The notes under the pieces are model-generated. The model made no database searches, was not told the origin of the DNA, and saw only the letters and a program-made list of their open reading frames with translations. A DNA stretch of 62,542 nt from Flavobacteriia bacterium (GTDB lineage: Bacteria > Bacteroidota > Bacteroidia > Flavobacteriales > Schleiferiaceae), in NCBI GenBank assembly GCA_013373425.1, contig JABXHW010000028.1, forward strand, positions 1-62,542, in the 5' to 3' direction. Position numbers and translations under genes: made by a program. Shown here piece by piece: positions 9,134-17,344 of the stretch. How positions within the stretch are numbered: position 1 is the stretch's first letter; every line of letters begins with the position of its first letter.

Positions 9134-11476
9134 ATGCAGAACGAGACCTACAAGCAACTAGAGAACCCTTTTCTTGTCAATTTAAAGAACTGCGAAGACG
9201 AGCCTATCCACTTGTTGGGTAGACTACAGAGCCACGGAGTTATGGTGGCTTTTGATATAGAATCGGAGAAGCTCAAGTATTTTTCCGAAACAGCCATTCC
9301 CCAGTTAGAACGGTTTGAAGATTTGAGTAATCTCGACATGTCGAGAATATTTGATGGCGAGACCTTGAAAATGCTAAGGGAGTACATCAAATCTGGAGCT
9401 CAAAGTTGGAGTCCACCCAAGCCAGTGACGTGCTTGGGGCGACAACTCAGTTTACATCTCAATAAGAATCAGTCGGATATCGTTCTCGAAATGGAGAGTT
9501 ATGATGCCGTAGATAAATCTGATTTACTGGAAAAGATATCCGGACTGGAAGGATTTCTATCAAGCAATAAAGAGTATACGGCCAAGTTAGACTTGCTCAC
9601 AGATGCGGTTATCCATTTCAGAAAGTTCACGGGTTTCGACCGAGTGATGTGCTATAAGTTTGATGAGAATGGAGATGGGGAAGTAGTTGCAGAAGATAGA
9701 AAGCGCGGACTTGAAAGCTTCTTAGGTCTTCGCTATCCCGCTTCAGATATTCCTCCTCAAGCCAGAAAACTGTACATGTCAAATCTCGTGCGATCTATAC
9801 GAGATATCGGCGACGACGGTGTGCCTATATACGGTGTTGGAACTGAGGATATGATTGACTTGAGTCACTCGGTTTACAGAAGTGTAAGTCCGATTCATCT
9901 GCAATACCTCCGCAACATGGGCGTTACCGCCACGCATGCCAATAGTCTAATTATGGACGGTAAGCTGTGGGGGATGCTCATCTGTCACCATTATTCCGAA
10001 CCCAAGCATCTCACCTTTGCGGAGCGGTCATTAACGGTATTCTACTGTTCTGGAATTTCTCGATATGCTCAGAATTTAAAGAATAGAGAGTTTGAAGAAC
10101 GCCAAGCGGTGCGCAAGGAGCTGATTCATTCTCTTGAAGCAAATACGGATGAAAGTCTCTTCGACGGCTTCCTGAAAGTGGAGTGCATGCTCAATTCGAC
10201 GTTGCAAATCTCCGGTTTTAGTGTACTGGAGAGCAAAGAGTGGAAGTCGAATGGCATCGCGCCGGATATAGATGAAATTCTAAAATTTGAGTATCGAATT
10301 CGCACCTCCGATGAGCGCATTCTCTTCTTCGATGAAGTAGAAGAGTTCAGTGGACCGAATTCGCCAGCCGGATGTGCTGTTCTACGATTGAGCTCCAATC
10401 CTATGGTAGTAGTCTTGCTCTATCGAGAAGAAAAGAAGCGCATCTTCACATGGGCGGGCAATCCATCAAAGGCCATAGAGAAAGGCAAAGAGGGTGAATT
10501 GAGTCCTCGCAAATCTTTTGCCCAATGGAAGGAAAAGGTAGAGGGTAGAAGTCTGCCGTGGACAGAGGAGGAGCGTGAATTCTTATCGGAACTTCGGACT
10601 TCTTCCGTGGCGAGTTTGCAGTATCTCAGTAAATCTAATGTGAACCTTTCAACGGTTGAGAACCTTCAGCACAGGATGAAAGGCATCAATAAAACCCTTG
10701 AGAAAGTTCGATTGGAAAAAGCTCAGCTGGCAAAGGAGCTCCACATTGTGCAATCGGCACAAACCGAAGTGAAGGAGTTGGAAGATGTGAAACATCTAAT
10801 CTTGAGCAATCTCAGTCATGAGATGAGAACCCCTCTAAATGGAATTATGGGGCTGGCTGAAATCATGCAGTTAGATGAAATCGACGAGCCTACACGAAAG
10901 GAATATTCCTCGCTCATTCTAAAGAGCGGTTGGCGAATGTTAGATACCTTCAACCGACTTACACATTTAGACAACCTACACAGCATTCCAAAACGGACGA
11001 ATGTGACCTTGTCGGATTTTGTAAATGAAGTTCTCGGTACATATGCGGTCTTGGCTGCCAAGAGCAATTCTACGGTTACCTGGAAGGTGCACAACCAAGG
11101 GAATCGTGTCATTCGTCACCCAACTTTGATGCATCAATCGCTGACTAACTTGGTCGCCAACGCCCTTCGTCATGGTGGGCTCGGTATCAACGTTAATGTG
11201 GATGTTCGACAAACAGCTATCAACGGTGCAGATTCTCTTCAAATAGATGTTGAAGATGATGGGCGAGGTATCCAGGAATCCATTATAGGACAGGTTTTCG
11301 AGCCGTTCTTCACCAGGTCTGAGGTAACCAAGGGAAACGATCAATCAGCAGGTTTGGGCTTGTACATCGTGAAGACCTATCTCGAGTCTGTAGGGGGGGC
11401 TATAGAAGTGGAGTCTCAAGAAGGTGAAGGAACTAGATTCAGAGTTATTATCCCAATAAATAGCGACAATGAGTGA
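9134..11476 (+). CDS. bphP: Bacteriophytochrome sensor histidine kinase (PAS-GAF-PHY-HisKA-HATPase)
   Basis: A 780-residue red/far-red photoreceptor. The N-terminal stretch NCEDEPIHLLGRLQSHG carries Cys20, at the place where biliverdin is bound in bacteriophytochromes. The GAF domain has YPASDIPPQAR with Asp205, the chromophore-contacting aspartate, and HLQYLRNMGV ... GMLICHH. The PHY domain contains WAGNP and the tongue motif SPRKSFAQW (PRxSF). A helical linker leads to HisKA with LSHEMRTPLNG (His562) and an HATPase with N (NALRHGG), G1 (DDGRGI) and G2 (GLGLYIVK) boxes, so both the photosensor and the kinase look intact. It overlaps the next regulator by 8 bases and is followed by heme oxygenase, the source of biliverdin. 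ATG at 9134 is chosen because it leaves the usual short extension before the cysteine. Confidence 0.96.
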   Translation: MQNETYKQLENPFLVNLKNCEDEPIHLLGRLQSHGVMVAFDIESEKLKYFSETAIPQLERFEDLSNLDMSRIFDGETLKMLREYIKSGAQSWSPPKPVTCLGRQLSLHLNKNQSDIVLEMESYDAVDKSDLLEKISGLEGFLSSNKEYTAKLDLLTDAVIHFRKFTGFDRVMCYKFDENGDGEVVAEDRKRGLESFLGLRYPASDIPPQARKLYMSNLVRSIRDIGDDGVPIYGVGTEDMIDLSHSVYRSVSPIHLQYLRNMGVTATHANSLIMDGKLWGMLICHHYSEPKHLTFAERSLTVFYCSGISRYAQNLKNREFEERQAVRKELIHSLEANTDESLFDGFLKVECMLNSTLQISGFSVLESKEWKSNGIAPDIDEILKFEYRIRTSDERILFFDEVEEFSGPNSPAGCAVLRLSSNPMVVVLLYREEKKRIFTWAGNPSKAIEKGKEGELSPRKSFAQWKEKVEGRSLPWTEEEREFLSELRTSSVASLQYLSKSNVNLSTVENLQHRMKGINKTLEKVRLEKAQLAKELHIVQSAQTEVKELEDVKHLILSNLSHEMRTPLNGIMGLAEIMQLDEIDEPTRKEYSSLILKSGWRMLDTFNRLTHLDNLHSIPKRTNVTLSDFVNEVLGTYAVLAAKSNSTVTWKVHNQGNRVIRHPTLMHQSLTNLVANALRHGGLGINVNVDVRQTAINGADSLQIDVEDDGRGIQESIIGQVFEPFFTRSEVTKGNDQSAGLGLYIVKTYLESVGGAIEVESQEGEGTRFRVIIPINSDNE

Positions 11477-11840
11477 TCAGATTCGGATTTTATATGTGGA
11501 AGACAATGCGATAAACCGACTAACTGTGGAGAAGCAGCTAGGGAGGTATGCGACGGTGGATACTGAAGCGACGGGCTATGCGGGTATTCAAACGGCATTA
11601 GCACGACCCTATGATATTTATCTAATTGATCTGAACTTAGGAGATCCGGCGATTGATGGATTCGAAGTCCTACGTGTACTCAAGCACGAGAAAGGACTCA
11701 AAGGACTATTTGTTGCGTTAACTGCCTACACTGGCCCCGAATGGGAGAACAAGTGTTTGAAGGCGGGTTTCGACATGTATCAATCCAAGCCCATTTCCGG
11801 ACCCGCATTTTGGGAAAGACTGAGTACGTATGAGTCTTAA
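11469..11840 (+). CDS. Single-domain response regulator of the bacteriophytochrome operon
   Basis: A 123-residue receiver domain with no output domain. The acidic pair is in VEDN (Glu11, Asp12), the phosphoacceptor is Asp54 in LIDLNLGD, a Thr follows in VALTAYT, and the lysine is in YQSKPIS near the C-terminus. It starts inside the last codons of the phytochrome kinase gene (8-base overlap) and overlaps the heme oxygenase gene by 11 bases, so it is almost surely the phosphotransfer partner of BphP, acting by protein contact or as a relay intermediate. The operon encodes no DNA-binding regulator, so the downstream target is unknown. Confidence 0.93.
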   Translation: MSDQIRILYVEDNAINRLTVEKQLGRYATVDTEATGYAGIQTALARPYDIYLIDLNLGDPAIDGFEVLRVLKHEKGLKGLFVALTAYTGPEWENKCLKAGFDMYQSKPISGPAFWERLSTYES

Positions 11841-12387
11841 AGAGCGATTAAAATCCGAAACCAAACCGCTCCACGACGCGACTGAGCAAGCTATGGAGTC
11901 GAGGCGTATTCTTGCCGATGATTACTCACTCGATGAATATCAAAGTCATTTAAAGATATTGTGGAAGGCACATCGCTCCGTAGAAGATGCACGATTGCGA
12001 TTTCCCAATCACACTGAGCTAGCTACCTTTGAAATTGCTCAAGTAGCAGAAGTTCTAAGGTCTGATTTGTCTACTTTGAATGTGGATGAAACCGGTTCCT
12101 TTGACCAGCTTGATCTATCCAATGGATTTCAAGCTATTGGTGCGTTGTATGTGGCACAGGGCTCTCAACTTGGCAGGATGTACATTGCCAATTCCAAGCA
12201 AGCTCAGTTTGAGAAATGGCATGGTGTTGAGCCTGGATACTACTCCAGATCGACGGAGGGAAAGGTGAATTGGAAGAAATTCACAGAAGGGCTGAATCAT
12301 ATACCAGCAGAATACCATGATGATGTGGTAGAAGGTGCTGTGAAGGCCTTTGAAGAATTTATCAGGATAGCGAAGGCGGGAGCTTAG
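11830..12387 (+). CDS. bphO: Biliverdin-producing heme oxygenase
   Basis: This is a 185-residue all-helical enzyme of the HemeO/BphO family, which opens heme to biliverdin IXalpha, CO and iron. The proximal heme ligand is expected at His15 in KPLHDATE, and the distal-helix signature is GALYVAQGSQLGRMYI, with the glycine-rich segment that permits oxygen binding. Length and motif spacing are normal for phytochrome-linked heme oxygenases. Its place as third gene of a tightly overlapping bphP-regulator-bphO operon indicates that it supplies chromophore to the phytochrome. Its TAG stop interleaves with the TAA stop of the convergent gene (shared bases 12385-12386). Confidence 0.95.
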   Translation: MSLKERLKSETKPLHDATEQAMESRRILADDYSLDEYQSHLKILWKAHRSVEDARLRFPNHTELATFEIAQVAEVLRSDLSTLNVDETGSFDQLDLSNGFQAIGALYVAQGSQLGRMYIANSKQAQFEKWHGVEPGYYSRSTEGKVNWKKFTEGLNHIPAEYHDDVVEGAVKAFEEFIRIAKAGA

Positions 12388-12764
12388 GCGCCAATCAAAG
12401 ACTGCAATTGATCTTTTTCAATCGGTTTCACGATGTAGTCCTCTACTAAGTGACAAGCCGTTGCTCTGTCTCTATCGGCAGGATTCACAGAGGAACTCAA
12501 AACGAAAATCCGCGTGTTTTTGAGATGCTCCGTATGCGATTCTAACTCAGCAAGGAATTCCCATCCATCCATGATGGGCATATTCAAGTCCACGAACATA
12601 ACGTCCGGCGAATCTCCTTCTTGTATCTTAGAAAGCATGGCCTCAAGTGCAACATCTGCTTCTCTAAACGATTCAAAGTTGGTTTCTGGGGCCACTTTCT
12701 TCACAAGTATTTCAACTGTGAATATCGAAACTGGATCATCATCTATGAGTAGAACCTTTGTCAT
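12384..12764 (-). CDS. Single-domain response regulator
   Basis: A 126-residue receiver of the small type common in Bacteroidota, with no output domain. The acidic triad is LIDDDP (Asp8-10), the phosphoacceptor Asp59 lies in VDLNMPIMDGW, the switch serines are in VLSSSV, and the lysine is in YIVKPIEKDQ. It lies 4 bases downstream of the PAS histidine kinase on the same strand, so the two form a cognate pair. The protein converges on bphO with interleaved stop codons. Whether it also receives phosphate from the phytochrome kinase cannot be read from the sequence. Confidence 0.93.
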   Translation of the reverse strand: MTKVLLIDDDPVSIFTVEILVKKVAPETNFESFREADVALEAMLSKIQEGDSPDVMFVDLNMPIMDGWEFLAELESHTEHLKNTRIFVLSSSVNPADRDRATACHLVEDYIVKPIEKDQLQSLIGA

Positions 12765-12768
12765 TCGG

Positions 12769-14658
12769 TTACAATGTATCTGCAGGCAAGTGTATGATAA
12801 AAGTCGTTCCCTTGTCTATTTTACTCTTCACTTTTATTTTCCCTCCTAGGGATTCTACATGTGTTTTCACCATAAACAACCCCACACCTCGCGAGTCGTA
12901 TCCTCTGTGGAAAGTATTGTACAAGCCAAACAGCTTGTTGTTGTATTTTGATAGGTCTATGCCAATTCCATTGTCCTTGAAGGTGAGGGCTACACTTCTG
13001 TCCTCTATTTTAACAGAAATATGCAAAGAAGGTTTTTTCTTCTTCCTGTATTTCAGCGCGTTAGTGACAAGGTTTAGGAAGATGCTATCCATGTATGTTC
13101 TATTGGATAGTATGCCTTTGCATGCAGTAAAATCGGTCGTGAGGGTAAAGTCCGAATCGTTGATTTGCTGACTCAAGCTTTGGGAGATCTTCTCGACTAC
13201 CTCTTCAAACTCAACTTTGTCATCGAACTTACCCAAGGATTCGCGAATCACTAGTGCTTCGATTAGGTCGTCTAGTGTGCTTGAAAGTCGAGTAATCTCT
13301 TGTGTAATCTTGTTGAATACATCGGGTTTTTCTTCATCAGCAAAATCGTTGTATAACTGACTCAAAGAGATCAGATTGCCAACAGGAGAGCGTAGATTGT
13401 GAGAGCTGATATGTGCAAAATCGAGTAGACTCTGATTCTGAGCGGAAAGGCGTTCGGCCATCACTTTCAATTGACCCAAGTGACTATCTTTTTCAAGCTC
13501 AATCAACTTTCTCTCGTTAATGTCTTGGAATAACCCAGTAGCCTTAATCATTTTGCCTGTGTCGTCATACACGGGATAGCCAATCGATCGAACCCAAATA
13601 TCGTTGCCCTCCGCAGTAGTGAGTTGGAGTTCGAGGTCGTAGCTCTCACCAGTCTCCACCAAATTGCCGAAAGCTTCAAGTATCGATTCGCGAGATTTAC
13701 CTTCTTTGTAAAACTTTATTCCTTCTTCCGGTGTCGGTGGGTACCATCCGATAGGCGTCTTGTAGATGTCAGCGACCACCTCATCCCATGAAGATAGGCC
13801 AGTCTGTAGATCTACTTCCCATGTGCCAATGCGAGCAATTTTCTTTGCTTCGCTAAAGAAACCAGCCATTTCAGCGCTCTTCTCTTCGTTGACCACTTGT
13901 TGGGTAATGTCCTCCGTGAACATGATCAATCCGCCCACATCACCATTTGCCTTTAGCCATGGTTGGATGTTCCATCGGATGTACTGAACCGTGCCATCCG
14001 CTCGAACGAATTTGTCGCGATCATTCTTTTGTCCGACTCCTTTCATACACTCCTGGTGTATGTCCTTCCAATGGTTTGGAATTTCTGGGAAGACTTCATA
14101 ATGCGATCGCCCTATGATCTCTTGGTCTTGAATGTTGTAATCGCTTAGCCATTTTTGGGAAGCGGCTAGGTAAACCATATTGGTATCTACCATGGCGGTA
14201 GCGTTCGGGTTTTGGTCGATTAGAACTTGATAGAGTTCGGCCGCCTTTCGGGTATCTCGTTCTCTCTGATATTCGGCGGTGAAGTCCATATTCACCCCAA
14301 ACATTTCAATGATTTCCCCAGAATCGTCACGTTCACCCATGGCCACTGCCTTGATATACTTGATTCCGGACGGTGTGTTAATGCGAAACAAGTATTCGAA
14401 TTCGCCGTTGGATGCAACGCTTTGCTGAAATGACTGGGTGGCGTCTTTTATGTCATCCTTATGAACGCAGTTCTCCCAATCGGAAAATTCTCCCTTGAAT
14501 TTATCTCTATCTACTTCATAAATGTCAAACATTTGATCATCCCACCTCAGGACGTTCTCGTTGACATTGTAATTCCAAAAACCAGTCTTTGCAACTTGTT
14601 CTACTAAACGCAGACGTTGCACCAACTCCTCTTTGGACAAGTGGCTGTACACTTTCAT
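12769..14658 (-). CDS. Sensor histidine kinase with three PAS domains
   Basis: The protein has 629 residues and no transmembrane segment, so it is cytoplasmic. Three PAS/PAC units can be followed at roughly residues 18-130, 143-257 and 272-390; PAC-like ends read IKYIKAVAMGERDDSG, VQYIRWNIQPW and WVRSIGYPVYDDTG. The dimerisation/phosphoacceptor domain has ISSHNLRSPVGN with His420, an HNLRSP form frequent in Bacteroidota kinases. The catalytic domain has NLVTNALKYRK, DNGIGIDL and GVGLFMVK. It is followed after 4 bases by a lone receiver. The PAS ligands are unknown; no conserved cysteine of a LOV domain (NCRFLQ type) is visible, so a flavin light sensor is not supported despite the phytochrome next door. 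Confidence 0.93.
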   Translation of the reverse strand: MKVYSHLSKEELVQRLRLVEQVAKTGFWNYNVNENVLRWDDQMFDIYEVDRDKFKGEFSDWENCVHKDDIKDATQSFQQSVASNGEFEYLFRINTPSGIKYIKAVAMGERDDSGEIIEMFGVNMDFTAEYQRERDTRKAAELYQVLIDQNPNATAMVDTNMVYLAASQKWLSDYNIQDQEIIGRSHYEVFPEIPNHWKDIHQECMKGVGQKNDRDKFVRADGTVQYIRWNIQPWLKANGDVGGLIMFTEDITQQVVNEEKSAEMAGFFSEAKKIARIGTWEVDLQTGLSSWDEVVADIYKTPIGWYPPTPEEGIKFYKEGKSRESILEAFGNLVETGESYDLELQLTTAEGNDIWVRSIGYPVYDDTGKMIKATGLFQDINERKLIELEKDSHLGQLKVMAERLSAQNQSLLDFAHISSHNLRSPVGNLISLSQLYNDFADEEKPDVFNKITQEITRLSSTLDDLIEALVIRESLGKFDDKVEFEEVVEKISQSLSQQINDSDFTLTTDFTACKGILSNRTYMDSIFLNLVTNALKYRKKKKPSLHISVKIEDRSVALTFKDNGIGIDLSKYNNKLFGLYNTFHRGYDSRGVGLFMVKTHVESLGGKIKVKSKIDKGTTFIIHLPADTL

Positions 14659-14753
14659 GCTAGGTGCGAATCGATTGTTACGGTGCCCGATTAAGAGCCG
14701 AGCAGGAGTAATTTACGAAATGGGAATTATTCTCGAGACGTGTGAAGGCGAGT

Positions 14754-15059
14754 TTATTCTATGCTGATGGAATCATCTTCACCCTCACTGATTTGGACGA
14801 AGTTGCCAAAAGCGCCAACGAACATAGCATCCCCCAACTCGAAAGTAGAGAAGATTACATAGTTGCGACGCTCGCTTTGTTCACCAATATAGTCCAGCAA
14901 ATTGCCGGTCAATGCGAGTACAACTTCCTCAAAATCACTGTCTGCTTGCTTGTCGACATGGTTCCTCATGAAGTCACCAAAATCCTCTTTTGTGGGATTT
15001 GTGAGTACCGCTATGACTACGATAAACCCGAGTACGAGTAAGGTGGTTAGCTTTTTCAT
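14754..15059 (-). CDS. Small membrane-anchored protein, DUF4359-like
   Basis: A 101-residue protein: one N-terminal hydrophobic segment (KKLTTLLVLGFIVVIAVL), then TNPTKEDFGDF, a helical stretch and a hydrophobic end with RRNYVIFSTFEL and VGAFGNFVQI. The TNPxxxDF opening after a single membrane span and the NYxxFS...G..G.F ending resemble the DUF4359 family, which has no known function. It may be a signal anchor with a periplasmic domain. It stands alone on the minus strand, with the period-8 tract 15078-15237 directly upstream, so any promoter lies in or beyond that tract. Confidence 0.7.
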   Translation of the reverse strand: MKKLTTLLVLGFIVVIAVLTNPTKEDFGDFMRNHVDKQADSDFEEVVLALTGNLLDYIGEQSERRNYVIFSTFELGDAMFVGAFGNFVQISEGEDDSISIE

Positions 15060-15077
15060 GAAGGGAAGATAAGAAGA

Positions 15078-15237
15078 TAGGCTAAGAGATGGTTAGACTG
15101 ATAGACTATGAGACTGTCAGATTTATAGACAATCAGACTTTTGGACATCCAGACATCTAGCTGTCCATCTTTCTGACTCCCCGGTCCTCCGGCCATCTAC
15201 CCTTCCTTCCGCACGTACATCCGTCCCCACGTCCCTA
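15078..15237. repeat. Degenerate 8-bp-period intergenic tract
   Basis: Twenty consecutive 8-mers can be laid out without a gap: TAGACTGA, TAGACTAT, GAGACTGT, ... CAGACTTT, TGGACATC, CAGACATC ... CGTACATC, CGTCCCCA, CGTCCCTA. The plus strand changes from AGAC-rich units to C/T-rich units about halfway. The tract starts 2 bases past the stop codon of the minus-strand gene 15240-16268. There are no long identical repeats and no spacers, so this is not a CRISPR array. Confidence 0.8.
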
Positions 15238-15239
15238 CT

Positions 15240-16268
15240 TCAGTGCCAATTATCACAATGAATCCAAACTCTATTATCCTCCTGCTTCATCACGGCGATA
15301 TACGGACAGCCAAAGGATTCCCAAACTAGATTGGTGACTACTGGAGGCTGACCTTTGAAGAGAAGACCGCACCATTGGTAAGGGCCGTTCGGGTCGCCGT
15401 CGTTTTTCACGGAAATAGGGGCAGGCGACTGGCTTTCACCATCGTAGAGATAGGTGGTCGAAATGACGCCAACTGAATCTTCATGGATGGCCCAAACCTC
15501 ATAGTCGGCGCCGTAGTGGTTTTCTGGTTTGAAATCAGTTCCATTCCGGAAGATGTGCCATTTGCCATTTTGATGGTGATAGATAGGAAGTAAGTTCGTG
15601 TCGTTTGCCCACGTTAAATCAATCTGCTGATCCTTGGTGAGTTCAGTGAGATCTTCTTTTGAGATTTCTTCCCACACCATCGGTTTGATTTCTCCCTCTA
15701 CAAAGGGTTGTTCCGGACCGATATGCACAAACGACTCAAAGAATAACAGCGAATCCATGGGATAGATATCCGGAATCTCGAAGCCAACTTGGAAAGCCCA
15801 ATGCGAGTATGGCGGATGCGTGTCGTAGGGGTTCGCCTGAGCAATTACCTTTAAATCCGTCACCGCATACCTGCGAATGACCCCTCTATCCACGTTGAAA
15901 ATCGTCAGTGTATCTTCTTCTGTGAATCGCGTACTGTCCAGTACAATCTTGCTGTGAGCTGCACTCAAGTGATGATAATTTCTATTTCCGAAATCCTCAG
16001 TAAAGTACTTCTCCTCGATAATCAGATTTGTATCGTGTCGTGGCCAACGATCAGTGATGAAAACATTGACGTTGGCACTGCTGTCTCTGCGATAGACGGT
16101 GAGATAAAACAGGTTCAAATCTTCGAGCTCCACCTTTTCCTCAACAGGAATTTCAACTTCTAATCTATTGCCCGGCACCGATGTAGGCGGCAACTGTGCA
16201 TGCGCCGTCTGGTCTTTCGAATGGTTGCATGCGGTGATGAGGAGGAGTAGAGGTAGGAGATATTTCAT
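15240..16268 (-). CDS. Lipoprotein of unknown function
   Basis: The start is placed at 16268 because translation from there gives MKYLLPLLLLITACNHS, a clear lipoprotein signal peptide with the lipobox LITAC; a longer frame to 16442 runs into the next gene and through a repeat tract and is not credible. The mature protein (342 residues in all) has segments such as LFYLTVYRRDS, PPYSHWAFQVGFEIPD and GPYQWCGLLFKGQPP that suggest a mainly beta protein exposed at the membrane. I do not recognise the family. The gene is bounded on both sides by degenerate 8-bp-period tracts, with no partner gene to hint at a role. Confidence 0.75.
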   Translation of the reverse strand: MKYLLPLLLLITACNHSKDQTAHAQLPPTSVPGNRLEVEIPVEEKVELEDLNLFYLTVYRRDSSANVNVFITDRWPRHDTNLIIEEKYFTEDFGNRNYHHLSAAHSKIVLDSTRFTEEDTLTIFNVDRGVIRRYAVTDLKVIAQANPYDTHPPYSHWAFQVGFEIPDIYPMDSLLFFESFVHIGPEQPFVEGEIKPMVWEEISKEDLTELTKDQQIDLTWANDTNLLPIYHHQNGKWHIFRNGTDFKPENHYGADYEVWAIHEDSVGVISTTYLYDGESQSPAPISVKNDGDPNGPYQWCGLLFKGQPPVVTNLVWESFGCPYIAVMKQEDNRVWIHCDNWH

Positions 16269-16271
16269 TGT

Positions 16272-16398
16272 TGGAGTATTGGAGGTCTGGATGACTGAAC
16301 TTCTGGATAAAAAGATTCTTTGACTAGCTGACATTTCAAGAATTAAACCAATAATTTTTGACTTCATAGCAATTCCAATATTTTGACCTCCAGACCTC
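16272..16398. repeat. Second degenerate 8-bp-period intergenic tract with inverted ends
   Basis: On the plus strand 8-mers follow one another from 16272: TGGAGTAT, TGGAGGTC, TGGATGAC, TGAACTTC, TGGATAAA, then weaker units. GAGGTCTGG near 16282 and CCAGACCTC near 16390 are perfect 9-base inverted copies at the two ends, so the whole tract could form a stem with a large loop. It begins directly at the stop codon of the minus-strand gene 16399-17256. Confidence 0.7.
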
Positions 16399-17256
16399 TT
16401 AAAACCTCCTCGCATAACCCACATACGGCAATGGAATCCCATCCGTCAGATCATCCAAAAACACAATACCAATGTCGAAGGCATTCTTTTCAGATAGGAT
16501 TCGAATGCCCTGAATGCCGAAGTAGAAAGATTCAGCGGGATCGACGATAATGTAGTTTTCGGAAAGGAGTGCTATGGAGTTTGTGATTCGATGCGTGCCG
16601 GATACCAATATCGCGGGCTCTTCGGTATAGAATTCATCGAAGTCTGTCCATACTCCGGCTCCAGCGGTAATGCTAGATTCTCCGTGGGTATATGTGGCTA
16701 CGGCGTAAGGAAGCGCGCCACTGAAGAAGTCGAACGCACCAACAACAAGAGCTCCGGTGCTAATGCTCCAATGCTCGCTTATGTCCGTTCCTATTTTGGG
16801 AGTGAGGAAGCCTATGGGTTCCCCGTTGACCAGACTGAGAAATTCGAATCCACCTCCTATGCTGATGTGATCGGTGATGCCTACATTCACGAAGTTTCCA
16901 ACGATGAGCAGGTTCTGGTAATAGCCTTCGCCTTGCTCCAGTTGAGTGGCGGATGGCCCGAAGAAGTAGCGGGTCATGTGCGGGTTGGCAAAGCGATAAT
17001 CGCCCAAATATTCATCCATTTCAATAGCTTTAATCCGCGATTTTAAAACATGTACTTCACCGTAGTTGGTAACGAGGACAATGCTGCTGTCGAGGATTCG
17101 GTCGAGCACTCCGCGGATTTCGTATCCTTCATCCGTTTCGACTTCGATTTTAACTCCAATGTAGTTCACAAGGGAGTCGTTTTGAGCGTGTAGTTGCTGC
17201 GACCAGCCAATGGCGGCCAATAGGAGCATCAGCGAAAATAGACGATGCAATTTCAT
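16399..17256 (-). CDS. Exported protein, probably outer membrane, unknown function
   Basis: A 285-residue protein with a signal peptide ending near QQLHAQ. The first third contains a short beta segment (VEVETDEGYEIRGVL-like, about residues 37-75) reminiscent of small SH3-like or DUF-type domains that handle a membrane lipid or nucleotide in other families, but no motif is decisive. The remainder alternates glycine-rich and hydrophobic strands (GNFVNVGITDHISIGGGFEF, ISTGALVVGAFDFF, ITAGAGVW) and ends in YVGYARRF, with a terminal aromatic residue as is common for outer-membrane beta-barrels. I do not recognise a named family. Transcribed on the minus strand upstream of the lipoprotein gene and separated from it by the second period-8 tract. 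Confidence 0.72.
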   Translation of the reverse strand: MKLHRLFSLMLLLAAIGWSQQLHAQNDSLVNYIGVKIEVETDEGYEIRGVLDRILDSSIVLVTNYGEVHVLKSRIKAIEMDEYLGDYRFANPHMTRYFFGPSATQLEQGEGYYQNLLIVGNFVNVGITDHISIGGGFEFLSLVNGEPIGFLTPKIGTDISEHWSISTGALVVGAFDFFSGALPYAVATYTHGESSITAGAGVWTDFDEFYTEEPAILVSGTHRITNSIALLSENYIIVDPAESFYFGIQGIRILSEKNAFDIGIVFLDDLTDGIPLPYVGYARRF

Positions 17257-17344
17257 AATTTCAAGGTTTTGGTTGGTCTTCTAAAGTTACTGAATATCAA
17301 CCGGTCATGTTTGAAACTCACGTCGAATTTTCGAGTTATTCTAC

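Noticed and set aside
12769-14658. LOV-type blue-light sensor in the PAS kinase
   Set aside because: None of the three PAS domains shows the NCRFLQ-type cysteine motif required for flavin photochemistry.
15078-16398. CRISPR array
   Set aside because: Periods are 7-8 bases, the units drift and there are no spacers of constant length nor any cas gene.
16269-16442. Longer N-terminus for the lipoprotein gene 15240-16268
   Set aside because: It would run through the period-8 tract into the next gene, and it would hide the perfectly good lipoprotein signal that starts at 16268.
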